NCBI GenBank assembly: GCA_025201705.1
Contig: MU616850.1
Span: 1 to 36,695, forward strand
Source: Dissophora ornata
Taxonomy: Eukaryota; Mortierellomycota; Mortierellomycetes; Mortierellales; Mortierellaceae
DNA: 36,695 nt
Direction of reading: 5' to 3'
The notes under the pieces are model-generated. The model did not search any database and was not told the DNA's origin. It saw only the letters and a program-made list of their open reading frames with translations. The position numbers and the translations under genes are program-made. Numbering within the stretch: the stretch's first letter is position 1; each line of letters begins with the position of its first letter. This document shows positions 10,408 to 21,449 of the stretch, piece by piece.

Positions 10408-11358
10408 ATGACTCAAGACGACGCTGCCCTGAAAAACGACCGCCTCAGCTTCAGTCTGATGTCCATCGCCTTTTCGCACTTCAACGAAAAGGCCAGGTGG
10501 GCCCTGGACTACTACAATGTCCCCTATGTCGAATACCGGTCTTTGCCTGTCTTCCACATGATTTCCATGTACAGCCACAAGGCCAAAACCAGTTCTCCTG
10601 GGACAACTCCTTTTGTCACCCCTTTCTTGATGGCAACGCCCAAGGAAGGTGAAAGTGAGGATAAGATCACCCTCAATAACTCCACCAAGATCCTGGGCTT
10701 CCTCTCGGAGCAGTTTGCGGCTCCTCCCAACAGCGGCGAGCAACACGCCTCTTCGTCCTCGGCTCCTGCCAACCTTTACTCGGATGATGCAGCGACGAAG
10801 GAAAAGATCCTGGCCCTCGAGGAACGCTTTGGCACGATGATTGGCCCCCATGTCCGACGCTACATGTACTACGAGATGTTGCTGCATTCCCCTGCCTCGG
10901 TCTGTCGCGGCCTGGGGCAGCACGACAATGCCGGAAAACTTCAGACTTGGCTCTGGGTCTTGTTCTTCCCGTTAATCTCCCGTATGCTTCTCAAGGTCAT
11001 GCGCGTCAGTGAAGAATCCGGTGTCCGCTCCAAGGAGATTTTGAAGCGCGAGTTTGACCAAATCTCGCGTGTTCTCGAGTCCGGCCCTGCAGGCCCTGCC
11101 TATTTGGTCGGCAACCAGTTCTCGGCTGCCGACTTGACCCTGTCAAGTCTGGCGGGATTGGTGGTCGGCATCACCCAGGACGATGGGTATGGTGCCTGGG
11201 TACCGTCCGTCAGCGAATTCAGACCGGAGGCTCAGGCGTTCTGCGAGGAGCTGCGACAGACGACGGCAGGAAAGCACATCCTGGAGTGCTACAAGCTGCA
11301 CCGGGGACAGAAGGCACCAGGCTCAAGCTACGGCTTCAAGTTTTTCGGTCTCTGGTAG
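10408..11358 (+). CDS. Glutathione S-transferase-like protein
   Basis: A single exon encodes 316 aa. The N-terminal part has the thioredoxin-fold GST layout: SIAFSHFNEKARWALDYY (about residues 17-34), a TPFVTPFL strand in the cis-Pro position, then NNSTKILGFLSEQF as the glutathione-contact Ser region. The C-terminal helical domain includes the ADLTLSSLAGL motif typical of GST helix 6 (about 235-245). At 316 residues it is longer than usual GSTs (about 220), with a Ser/Ala-rich spacer around 112-125 and a hydrophobic stretch WLWVLFFPLISRMLL (about 180-194) that might contact a membrane. Probable role: glutathione-dependent conjugation or reduction; the substrate is unknown. The start codon follows a CT-rich leader. 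It is divergent from the dehydrogenase gene. Confidence 0.82.
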   Translation: MTQDDAALKNDRLSFSLMSIAFSHFNEKARWALDYYNVPYVEYRSLPVFHMISMYSHKAKTSSPGTTPFVTPFLMATPKEGESEDKITLNNSTKILGFLSEQFAAPPNSGEQHASSSSAPANLYSDDAATKEKILALEERFGTMIGPHVRRYMYYEMLLHSPASVCRGLGQHDNAGKLQTWLWVLFFPLISRMLLKVMRVSEESGVRSKEILKREFDQISRVLESGPAGPAYLVGNQFSAADLTLSSLAGLVVGITQDDGYGAWVPSVSEFRPEAQAFCEELRQTTAGKHILECYKLHRGQKAPGSSYGFKFFGLW

Positions 11359-12155
11359 AACGAAGGCGGCAGGCAGCGTTATAGTAAAAGCATATCTGCA
11401 ATAAAGAAAATGACGAAAAATGAAATCATCCGTGCGTGTGAGTGTGCACAAAGGGGACGGGGATATGTGCGCTCCGTATGTGCAATCCTGTGGAGTCGGT
11501 GGTAGTGCATGCTCATTAGTGCAGCGCTATGCCTTCATTAATCTCTCTCTCTCTGCTCTCATAACCTCGGCCGCACCCTTTTTGTTCATTCCTTTCATAC
11601 ATCGCATTCAATCCCTTCCTCCGCCGCCCATCCCCTCCCCTCCTTCCGTCCTTCCAAGCGTGTGAAGAACTGGGACCCTTCGCTTCTAGACACGCTCCCT
11701 ACACCCACACTTTATGACTGCTCCCCCGCAGGTAAAACTCATTCCTTTCGTGTTCTGGCTGGCTGAGACCCAACGGCTGCAGTGTAGGGCAGCCGGCTGG
11801 GGTGGGAGCGACATTGCCGAGCAGCAAACGCAATGAGAAACAGTGCCGCAGTTTGGATCCCGCAGAAGGCCCATTGTCGTGATGGGATGGATGGCTGTTT
11901 CTGTTGTTTGTTGCTGCTATGCTCAGGTGGTCTTTTTGCAAAGTCGGAAAAAAGGCCGAACACCAGCTTTGCAGTGACACAGCCGTTTGCGGTGCAGCAA
12001 AAGAAGAAAAAAACGAAAAGACAGGCTGCAATCGACCCTCAACTCTCGCGGTTCTATCTAACCCTTCCCCCCACCTCCATCCCCATTTCCGTTCTCCCAT
12101 CTTTCCTTCATTCTTTTGTGCTCCATCCGCTGTCGAAACCTTCAAGCTTATCAAC
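11359..12155. other. Intergenic region and leader of the tandem-PH gene
   Basis: It starts with the 3' UTR of the GST gene, including an AATAAA at 11400-11405. It then becomes very CT-rich from about 11535 to 11735 and again before the ATG at 12156, as expected for a long leader. A cgcag|gtaaaac sequence near 11731 could be a 5'-UTR splice donor, which I cannot confirm. Open frames here (for example minus-strand 11699-12328) lack recognisable domains. Confidence 0.5.
11400..11405 (+). terminator. Candidate poly(A) signal, GST-like gene
   Basis: An AATAAA hexamer lies 42 bp after the stop codon at 11358, a normal distance for a fungal polyadenylation signal. It is supported by the motif alone. 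Confidence 0.5.
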
Positions 12156-14863
12156 ATGCCCGTTTCTTCAGGAGAGGTCGGCGAGACCGCAAATGGACGG
12201 GGGACATTTTCAGAGTCGGCATCTTTTGCGCAAGATCCACAGCAGCACCAACCGCAACCGCAACCACAACAGCAGTCGGTTACCAACTTGTCTCTATCAC
12301 AATCATACCCAGCATCTGCTGATAACAACCAACTGAATCATCATTTACAGGCAGGAGCTACTTCTCCGGGCGTTGCATTCTCAGATGAACACTACGAGCA
12401 AGATGACTCTGACATGGAGGCAGAACTGGACTCGCATCCATCTCGAGAGACCCTGCACGAGGGCCAGATCTTGAAGTCTGGATACCTCTATAAGAAGGGC
12501 GAGCGTATCAAGGTAAAACACATGCACATAAGACGCTGTTCCGTTATAAAACCATTGCACCGTTTTTTTTTCCGGTCGGAAGGCAACGGATGGTCTGTTA
12601 GATCAACCTCCCAAGTCCCTTAATTCAGTATGAAAAGCTCAAGACAGAGCTTTTCTTTCTTTCGACGGCTGGGACATGGACTGTGTTCCTCAAAATAGAT
12701 GGGCTAGTAGGCACTGTGTGCTCTCGGCGGCTGAGATGCCATAATTTTTTATTGCACAAATTATATTTTTACGCTGAGAGAGCGTGACAAAAGGACGATA
12801 GAGGGAGTGGGCAAGGGGGGGAAAAGGGAATGAGCAGGCTTCACGAGCTCTTTTTTTTCTTTTCTGGTTGAGAGCAAGGCATCTCTCCTTGTCCCTGCTG
12901 CCTAGACTCGATTTGTTAAAGGCATATCCTGATGTGCGTGCCTGCTTGCTCCTATTTGAGATTCTGTTTAACACTGTTTTTGTTTGTTTTTTTCCCCTTC
13001 TCTCTGCCTACTATTGCTAGATCTGGAAGAAGAAATGGTTCGTACTCCGGACATCAAAGCTGGCGTACTACAAGGACAGCAAAGAATATGTTCTTCTTCG
13101 GATCATCGACATTAGGGATATCCACAAGGCTGCAGAGGTCGTGGTAAAGAACCGAGCAGGGGTCTTTGTGATTCTGACTCCCAAGCGGACATTTACGGTC
13201 CAGGCAGAGAGTGTTGCAGAAATGGAAGAATGGATCGAGGCAATCAATCAGGCCAAGGTTCAGTACGAACTCGCGTCGAGTTCAGACATGGGTTCTTCAT
13301 CGTATTCGGGATCAACACCACAAATGGAGTTTCCGAGTTCTGCACCATCGACATCCGCGGCAGCGGCAGCATTGGCAGCATCCAAGAAGCCTGAACTGGT
13401 GAAACAAGGATCGGGAACGTTTCTGCCTCCGCGAAAACAGAATCAAAGCCCATTGTCACTTTCGGATCCGGGGCTCTTGACGAGTACTGGTGGCAGCAGC
13501 GACAGTGGGGCGCGGATACAGACCCGGAACGTCTCCTCAACAACATCGTCGTATCCACAACCTCGTAGCGCAGATGCCCACACAGTCTCAGGATTATCGT
13601 TAGGGATCATGAGCCAGTCATTGGGACATATGCCTTCAACGACTTCCTCTTCTTTGAGCCATGGTGCTTCTGGCGCTGGTAATACGAACAATAGCCGGAC
13701 ACCTGATGGATTGTCTTTGGTGACGGCTGGAACACAGGCGATTCGCATTGCCTCTGCCTCAAACCCATCATCGCCACCTCGGCCGCACTATGACGACTTG
13801 CCTTCCAATTCCTTTTCATCCATCCAGTCGTTCAACACCTCGCCAGGCACGCCCAACTCTCCAGAGTATGGATCTGGAGGTGAACGGTTTGGGATGGGAG
13901 AACAAAATTCCTCAGAAGAGGAGGATGTGGTAGATGATCCGACTGTCCTGGAAGCAGGGCGCGTTGCAGCGGCGGCCAATGCACCTGGATCTGGACTGGT
14001 GACCGGGGAGCAGCTGGAAAGCAAGGTGGTTCGACAGGGCTTCCTATTGAAATTGGGCAAGAGATCAAAGGTAACCCCGATGCTGTTGCCTTCCCATTTT
14101 CCATTTTCCATTATTTTTTTTTTTTTTTTTTTTCGCTTTGGTGTGACTTGCCCCACTAAACATAGAAACTTCATCTTTTTTATTTTCCGGTCTTTTATTT
14201 TTATTTTCCACCCAGACGTGGCGCAAGAAATGGTTTGTGTTGCGTGGCGATAAGCTGACGTACTACAAGAACGCCAAGGAATATCAACCCCTCGGCATCA
14301 TCCCACTCTCGAACATCATCGACAGCCTCCAGACCGATCCCGTCTCGAAACACAAGCTGTACTGTTTACGCATTGTTACCTCAAAGAGGAGTTTTGTCTG
14401 TTGTGCCGATGACGAAGACACGCTCCTGCAGTGGATCGATGCTCTACATGTGGAATGTGGTCGTGTTGCGAGGGAGGCCAAGTGGGAAAAGGACCATCAA
14501 CACGATGCGAACGCAGCAGCAATAGCAGAGGACGATGCTCGCGTCTTGACCGACTCTAAAGCTCTTGGCAGGACTGCACACATGGGCGATCACACCGCCA
14601 CGCATACTATGAACGGCGCGGGTGTTACCTCTCCTCGACATGGCGACGGTCCTATGGCGTTGAGATCAAATGCTCACTCTGCTGGATCGCAGCTGAAGAA
14701 AGCGGTGAATATGGATACGAACGGTGGTAATGACCCAGCACCGATCTCGCTCTCGTCTTCGTCCTTGGGACATTTACCCTCAGTCACCTTCCAGACTCCA
14801 ATGCCAACATTGTTTGAGGAGTCTACTGCTCCACGCCAGACCACTGTCACCTTCAGCGTATAG
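12156..14863 (+). CDS. Tandem pleckstrin-homology (PH) domain protein
   Basis: Exons 12156-12512, 13021-14070 and 14216-14863 join in phase 0 to give 684 aa. PH domain 1 spans about 102-200 (KSGYLYKKG ... IWKKKWFVLR ... EEWIEAINQAK). PH domain 2 spans about 452-552 (RQGFLLKLGKRSK, TWRKKWFVLR ... LLQWIDALHVE). Each ends in the invariant PH Trp helix. The basic KTWRKKW stretch of domain 2 resembles phosphoinositide-binding PH loops of the Akt type, with Lys in place of one Arg. A 250-residue Ser/Pro/Gly-rich disordered linker separates the domains, and a Gln/Pro-rich N-terminus precedes them. Likely role: a membrane-recruited adaptor reading phosphoinositides; no enzymatic domain is seen. I chose the ATG at 12156 because the open frame upstream to 11904 looks like leader sequence. 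Both introns interrupt the equivalent position of a PH domain. Confidence 0.9.
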
Positions 14864-15359
14864 TTTGTTGTCTCTTCTGCTTTCTTGTGTTTCCTCCTTG
14901 TGTATCATCATATCTTCACTCAAACCGTGTCATGTAATGCGATCATTTTTTTTAACGTCTTCATTCCTTCCCCTTAAACAAACAACAACTACAACTGTTC
15001 ATGTAATAACGCCCCCGTTCCGCCCTATATCTATAGTATCGTACCAGCATAGCTTCGTAATTGCTTTTCGCTCGTAATAATGATCTTTTATCAATGAAGA
15101 ACAGAACAGAAAACTATCTATGAATATGAAATGATCCTAGAAATGCTAGGTGAAAAGGAAGGATGCAATATGAAAAGAGAGAAAAAAAAATGAAAAATAC
15201 AGGGTTGAGGTGATGAAGAAAAGACATGAAGGAACAAATTACACATCAGATGAAGAAAGAAAACAACTGTACAGCTCTTCAAAGGAAACTCTTTTGAAGA
15301 CAGGCTGACACGCTCCGGTATGCGCAAAAGCCTCAAGTTTGTTTGGAAGGCATTATTAT
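14864..15359. other. Convergent 3' region between PH gene and zinc-finger gene
   Basis: This 496-bp spacer between two converging genes is AT-rich and contains both 3' UTRs. I see no gene in it. The minus-strand frame 15118-15336 is low-complexity. Confidence 0.6.
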
Positions 15360-17559
15360 TTACATAACCGTTCGCTGCTGATGCTGCTGTTGACGCTGCT
15401 GCTCTACGGTGACCGCCGCAAGGGCTGCTGTGAGAGTCGAGACCTGCGAGGCACTTGTTGGCGATCTGGGTACAGCAGACGACGTTGGGGAGAGTGAGGA
15501 GGGCGTTGCGAATCCAGTTAGCGAGGTCTGGATCGAAAGGGGACTCGGGATCGGAAGGGCAGCTCGACTAAGCACAGGCGAGGTCATAGGTGTCACATCA
15601 GTTGAGAATACATTGCCATCGCCGCCACGATAGGCGGTCAAGTTGATGTTGGTAGGGGGTGCAATGACTGGAACCGCGAGGGCCGAAGGCGCTGCTGATC
15701 GCAAAGTTGGGCTAGGACTTGAGTCTGGGGTGTGGTCTGAGGGAGGAGAGAGTCGGTTGGCAGTGTTGGTGGTAGTGTTGGTATTGCTGCTATTGGCTGC
15801 AGAGGCTGTGATGGCATTGATCGCCGCCATCATCATGGACGACGCTTCCACGGCAGACAAGGCGGTCGCAATGGCCAAGGCAGCAGCCTGGTTGTTCGAA
15901 AACACGCCATTGACCAACAGCGGATGGCTCGTCAAACCCGCCTGGTGGGCTCGAAGGGCTGCCGTCAGATTAGGATGCGAGTGTTCGATGTGGTACTTGA
16001 GGCCGTTCAGATTCTTGTAGCGCTTCCCACACTCCATGAATGTGCACACGTAGGGCTTGGACTCGGGCCCCTCCGAGTCTGCAAGACCTGATGCAGAACA
16101 GTGTCCGTGCTGGTTGTGGTACTTGAGTCCGTTGGGGTTCTTGTACGCCTTATCACAGCCGCTGACCTGGCAACGATACGGCTTGTCTGCGCTGGAGGAC
16201 CCAGACTTTCCGATACTCTCCATAATGCTTACGAGCTCCTCGCGCTTCCTGATCAGTTCCTCAGCCGCCTGTAAATACGAAGGTGAGCCGACCTCGCCAC
16301 AATCAGGCAGCAAGCCTTGCTTCATAGCGAGTTGGAGATAGTCCGTGACAGAACCCAAAAGTTCCTCCTGAGACTTTGCAGCGCCCATTTTTGTTGAAGC
16401 GGAGCCATTGGCGCTATCCCGGGTACCATTTTTGGATGAAGTGGACTCGGCAGTCGGGATTCCGTTGTTGAATGTGGCCGTGGCAGAGGAAAGGGTCATG
16501 TTCTGGAACGTTGAGGTCTTCTTCGACATAGGGCTGTGGGTATCAAACGAAGTCGAGTATGCAGACAGATCTCGCTTCTTACTAGCCAAACTCGTGAATT
16601 CTGCCTGAGCCGCGGTCCTCAGAATGGAATTCGGAAAGGCAACGGCATCGTCCGCGGTCGGGAACCCAGAATCTTCCGAATAAATATCGGATAATGAGAC
16701 TCCGTTCGCCTTCTTTTTAGCATTCAAGAATGAAAGTGGAGTCAATTTCTGCTCGTGGTGCTGTAGTACTTGCTGTTGCTGTAGATGCTGATGGCTTGCG
16801 GTGAGGGCTGCGACGGTGGCTGCGGCTGCGGCGTTTGCGGACATCGTGGAGGACCCCTTGGATTGGTGACGTCCAGGTGGGTGGGGGCTGTTGGGGGTTG
16901 ACTCTGAGCTTGTGGACCAACCGTCCTCGTCCACAAATCCAGCAGGCACAGGATGGCCATTGTCGTCCTCTTCTTCGAAACGCACGTGCGATTCCTCGTA
17001 GTGCTGCAGGAGCGCATGCAGATCGCCGAGGGTCAACCCGCAACATGAAAAGTTTGTGCAATAGTTGGCCTCGAGATCCCGCTGATAAACATCGCCACCC
17101 CGCCTGGGTGAGGAGCTATAGTCCTGAAGAGCTCTTTTTTAAGGTTGACAGAGGGATGGGTAAAGATGACGATTAGCGGATGTACGGTGTGTACGGTGTG
17201 TACGACTGAAGGCACATGGAGACAAACGCAGTCTATTTGCCCACGAGGTTCTTGCTTAATAATACGTACTCAAACTGCTGTGGGGATTGGCCATATGGGA
17301 AGGGAGCAAAGAAGGACGGTCTCCGTAGCTGAGCAGAGTGGAAGGATCCGGCCGAGAGCACCAGGGAGGGCCGACGCAGGGCAGTTGCAGCAGCAAGAGC
17401 CTCGGCGCTGAATGGGGACGACGCCACGGGGTTCAAGCTGAGACTGCTGCCGCTGCCTGTCGGGGTTCCCGAGGGGTAGTGGTATCGGGTATTTGAAGAA
17501 GAGGCGCCGGAGGAGGACGCGGAGATGTTGATGCTCGGCGTGGGAATGGTGGCGGGCAT
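15360..17559 (-). CDS. SFP1: Sfp1-type split C2H2 zinc-finger transcription regulator
   Basis: Exon 1 (17559-17270) and exon 2 (17103-15360) join in phase 2 over a 166-bp intron (gtacgt...cacccag), giving 677 aa. Finger 1 (Cys112, Cys117, His131, His136; YCTNFSCCGL...LLQHYEESH) lies directly after the splice. Fingers 2 and 3 follow at Cys408/Cys413/His426/His431 and Cys450/Cys455/His468/His473, each with the hallmark YKN[PL]NGLKYH. This spacing of one early finger and a distant pair is the Sfp1 arrangement. Known role: TORC1/PKA-responsive activator of ribosomal-protein and ribosome-biogenesis genes and of cell size. Two RRPS sites (Ser65, Ser82) are candidate AGC-kinase targets. The remainder is Ser/Ala/Gln-rich with a polyalanine run, and its C-terminus has repeated SP motifs. 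Convergent with the PH gene. Confidence 0.93.
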
Positions 17560-18976
17560 ATCTGTAGATGCGTCAAGCTGCAGGTGGAAAGGATGGACGG
17601 TAAAACAATAAAAAGAGCGGGAAATACTATGGACGGCAGGGCAAAAGAGCGCAAAGATAAAGAAAAAGAGTGGGGAGGATTATAACGGAATGGGCAGCAA
17701 GGGTTGCGCCAGGAGGAAGGAAGAGGGGATGGGGATCAAGGATCAAGGATGCGGAGAATGAGTAAGCAAAGAGGCGATGAAGAGAGAGAAAGGAATGATG
17801 CAGCGCAATGGGAGGGCGAGATGGCAGCGCTGACAGAGAGCGGAGGGTGGACAGAGCGGGCAGAACAGGCAGAGTTGGCAGAGCAAGCAGGCAGGCTGGC
17901 TGCCAGAGACACAGAGAGACCGACGAACATGTTCAACGAGGTTCTGTCCTTGGGGGCGCCTGATTGGCCGTGTGCCACAGTTATTGGATCCGCCCTTCCT
18001 GTAGGTTCAATCCCCGCGCATTGCTTTTTTTTTAAAGATATCCCGTGAAGTCATCATCATCACGGTGCATCGAGGTGAGGTGAGGTGGGCTGGGCTGGCC
18101 CGCCACTGCACTCGAGAGCGCTGCGTGCTGATATGCATGTACGCCGAACACGCATGTGTCTGGCGTTCGGACACCCGAGCTGCAATCGCGCTTGCGAACC
18201 ATGTGGGAAACACGTCGGCATACGTGTTCAGTTTCTGTCTGCCACACACAATATGCCGCACATCTCTCCGGGTCCACCGCGGATTTATCGCGTGGCTGCA
18301 CCGTCCTGTCCCTGTTGAAACTATAACCTACTTCTAAGCCTGCCTCGCTCATTGCATTCACTCTATCAGACGCCGCGATCCGACATGGATGCCACCGCAC
18401 TCCAGTGATGATGCCTACGACAAGGCATTCACGACACGACACGCACTAAACACACGACGGATAAAACAATGCCGTTGTTTGTTTACGCCTGTTGTTATCG
18501 AGAACCTACGCGTGTCACGTCCAAATCTCTGGCACGCAGCACTACACTACTGACAATGGTCAGGGACAAAAAAACAAGGGCGTTGTGGAGTGGCAGGCTC
18601 TCTCGCCCCATCAGCTTGACTTCCTAGTCATCCCAACTTGTACTGAATGTCCAAAAGGCAGAATGCTTCTTTTATCAATCGACTGTTGCTAACCGCTGGG
18701 GTCCCATCGCGGAGTTGATACGTAACAGAATATGCACCAGTGACAGTAGCTGTTTGGTGAACATGGGAACTTTTTTCTCACTATCCTTCTTCTACTCCTG
18801 CGTCCATTTCCGTCGTACTGCTGGTTTCTGCGCGTCTTGCCGCTTTTCTCATTTTTTTTTTTTCGTCCCTTCCAATTCTCTTTCAAAATCCCATTGACAT
18901 ATTCATATCCCGGGTTGTCACACGAACTCCCCTTCTTAATTCATCATATACCCCCCTTCGTGACGACCCCATACAG
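17560..18976. other. Divergent intergenic region between SFP1-type gene and NPF protein gene
   Basis: These 1.4 kb lie between two divergent starts and must hold both promoters. A purine-rich (plus strand) zone at 17640-17930 would be a pyrimidine-rich leader for the zinc-finger gene. A CT-rich leader at 18780-18976 serves the plus-strand gene. Short iterations occur (gaggt three times near 18073-18088; gcaga/ggcag repeats near 17850-17890). Several open frames of 60-136 codons on both strands have no recognisable content. Confidence 0.55.
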
Positions 18977-21449
18977 ATGTCCACCAGGCTGAAGCGGAGA
19001 AATACAATCCACCCTCTCCAGCATTCACCACAGGTGATGCAACCGCGATCCAACCCATTCCTTGACTCCTCCTACGACCACCTAATGGATGCACATTCCT
19101 CTCAACCTTGTGACGACGAAAGCTCTCTCGCCAGAACGGACATCGTTACCACCAATCCATTCCTCAATGATCCTACGACATATTCAACAGACTCTCCCTC
19201 CAACGGCGGACATCCAGGTCGTTGGGTCGAATATGAAGGAAACAAGAAAGCCATCGTTTCTGACTTTGGTGATGACACTATGCAAGGCTACGAACGCCCT
19301 CAAAATCACAAACGTCAAAATCGTGAGGGGCGTTCGCGTAGACTCTCACTCAATCTTTTCAAGGCACCTTTTGGATGGCACCGGCGTCGTCGTGCGACTT
19401 GCGCTTCTGATCTGAAGAGGATGACCATGATAGACCAAGATATTCCTACGGACGAAGAAATATCAGGAAACACCTTCAAATTTACCAATTCGAAAGAGCA
19501 GTACCCGCAGAACATAGAAGAACAGAATGACGCGGATGTGATTCTGAAGAGCTCTAGATACAGTGTAGAGGAGTACAACGAGAACGAGGAGGACCACAAC
19601 GAGGAGGGACAGAACCATCAGCTAACGCAACAACATGCGAACCAGCAAAGAGAGTCCTTCAACCCGTTTTTTTCTTCAGAGTCAGCCTCGGAGCATCCAA
19701 ATCTTGAAGCTTCTCATTATGAGGAATCGACACCAGAGTATGAACAGCATGAACTTGACAAACGGGATTTCAGACAGTCGTGGGCGGCGCCGGATACGGT
19801 GGAGATCGTGGATACGACGAGTACCGCGCGCCGACGTCATAGTGTCTTCTCGGACTGGTCCATCGAAGACTGTCCGCGACTGATGGCATTCCAAAAGAAG
19901 CAACTGGAGGAGGAAGAGGAAGAGGAGCGGGACAGACAGAGGCTGGAACAGGAAGATGAGGAGTGGCAGGTAAATATAATATCACGATTTTAATGTGGGT
20001 CAACTTGTTTAAAGGGAGCGATGTTACTAACCGCGCTTTTTTTTTGTCGGTCTTTTGTAGAGGTTCGCGGGTTCAAAGATGTCTATTACCAGATCCACAA
20101 CCGACACTGTGCTGGATCATCAGTATCAGGACAAGGATATTCGCCAACACCGACGCCACACATCCGCATTTTGTCGTCCGCACAATGATGCCTCACCACA
20201 CGCACCATCCCCACCCATCGTCGACCGTCCCCGCAGGAGCTCTGTTGTCGTTGGCAGGAACATCATTCGACAACCTCAGTCTACTCCTCCTCACTCGCTA
20301 CGCACAGGCTTCAGACCGCGAAACAGCGTCACAAAAGCAGAGCCACATTCTCCTTATCACTACAATGACCAAGGCGTGGAACACGATGCCGACTCTGAGG
20401 CGCCACACGACGCGTTTGAGGAGAATCGAGATTCATACACTGCAGCTTCAGTCCATCCATTTGACCGTCCGTGGCGACCACGATCCTCGGCTAGACGCGA
20501 ATCACAGTCGTATGCACAGGATTTCATGAAAGATGGCGAGCTTTGGGTGCCTCGTCCTTGGACAACTTCCAGTTCGAGCTCTAGTCCTACGGCATCTCTG
20601 TATCGAAAGTCGTTTCCACATGAGAGAGAGGATCAAGAGCTGACAGCATATAACTCTGGCAGCGAGGAGGATTCAAGTTACGACAGAGTCAGCCATCACT
20701 CGAGGCCTGAGTCTACGTATCACGACATGAAGCAAGTCCAGATGCGACCGTATGGACAGGAAGACGACGACAGTGAAAACGAGGTGCTTGACAGCGAAGC
20801 GGACGACGTTGACGAGTATGATGGGGGTGCGACTGGACAGGAATCCGTATACGACTTTGGTTCACAATCAGATGAGACGACTCCCTTCCAGGCGGATGAT
20901 CATGATATCCGCTATTACTACAACTCCATGGACTGGCAAGAAACTGAGGAACAGCAAGACACGCACCCATCTAGCACGCCATTCAATCGTTCTCGTGACC
21001 TCCTCACTAAAAGGGCCAGCCTCGCAAAAGCGAAATTCTACAAACTCTTGAAGCAGCACCCGCAGCAAGTACGCGAACGTGATCTAGAAGATCCACATCT
21101 CCATCAAGATGATGATCACGAAAGCGGCCATGACCATGACTATAGCCAGGAGGACTACATCGAAGTCGACGACCCATCTCGATCCGAGAACTCTGTGTAC
21201 TCTGTCACATCATCCTTGCGTGCTCGAATGCGCCTGAATACGAAAACAAAGACCGTCCTGCGCCAGGTGAAGCGACACATCAGTGCCGCTGCTCGCACTG
21301 TGGTGTCTGGGGCTACGAAGGCTGCCAACAACGTGCTGCAGGAAGCCAGTAAGGCCAATAACAACTTGACGAGAAGCAACACCAGGAAGAGGAGCGAGGC
21401 GCGGTTCGTGCCTCTTGCTACTTCTGATGGCACTGCCAGTGATCTATAA
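18977..21449 (+). CDS. Uncharacterised acidic disordered protein with three NPF motifs
   Basis: Exons 18977-19969 and 20061-21449 join in phase 0 (gtaaat...ttttgtag) to give 793 aa. I recognise no folded domain. Composition is strongly polar and acidic, consistent with a largely disordered protein. Three Asn-Pro-Phe motifs sit at residues 26-28 (SNPFLD), 60-62 (TNPFLND) and 229-231 (FNPFFSS). NPF is the ligand of EH domains in endocytic proteins, so an endocytic or trafficking adaptor is a reasonable inference. Arg-rich phosphosite-like motifs (RRLSLNLF near 124; RRRHSVF near 288) and a short acidic coiled-coil-like Glu run before the splice are present. The C-terminus has basic, amphipathic helix-like segments (about 665-785) that could bind membrane. 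No transmembrane helix is seen. The leader before the ATG is pyrimidine-rich. Confidence 0.78.

Noticed and set aside
11904..12155. Upstream in-frame extension of the tandem-PH protein
   Set aside because: It is pyrimidine-rich leader sequence without domain content. The ATG at 12156 has a better context.
11699..12328. 209-codon minus-strand frame with a Cys/Gly run
   Set aside because: The Cys/Gly run is the antisense of Gln/Pro codons in the PH gene's first exon. The rest is antisense to the leader.
17966..18034. tRNA-like signal (ggttcaatcccc followed by a T-run)
   Set aside because: The B-box-like stretch has a poorly pairing T-stem. No matching acceptor stem or correctly spaced A-box is present.
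19963..20529. 188-codon plus-strand frame over the second exon of the NPF gene
   Set aside because: It runs through the intron and out of frame with the exon join. The spliced frame is longer and coherent.
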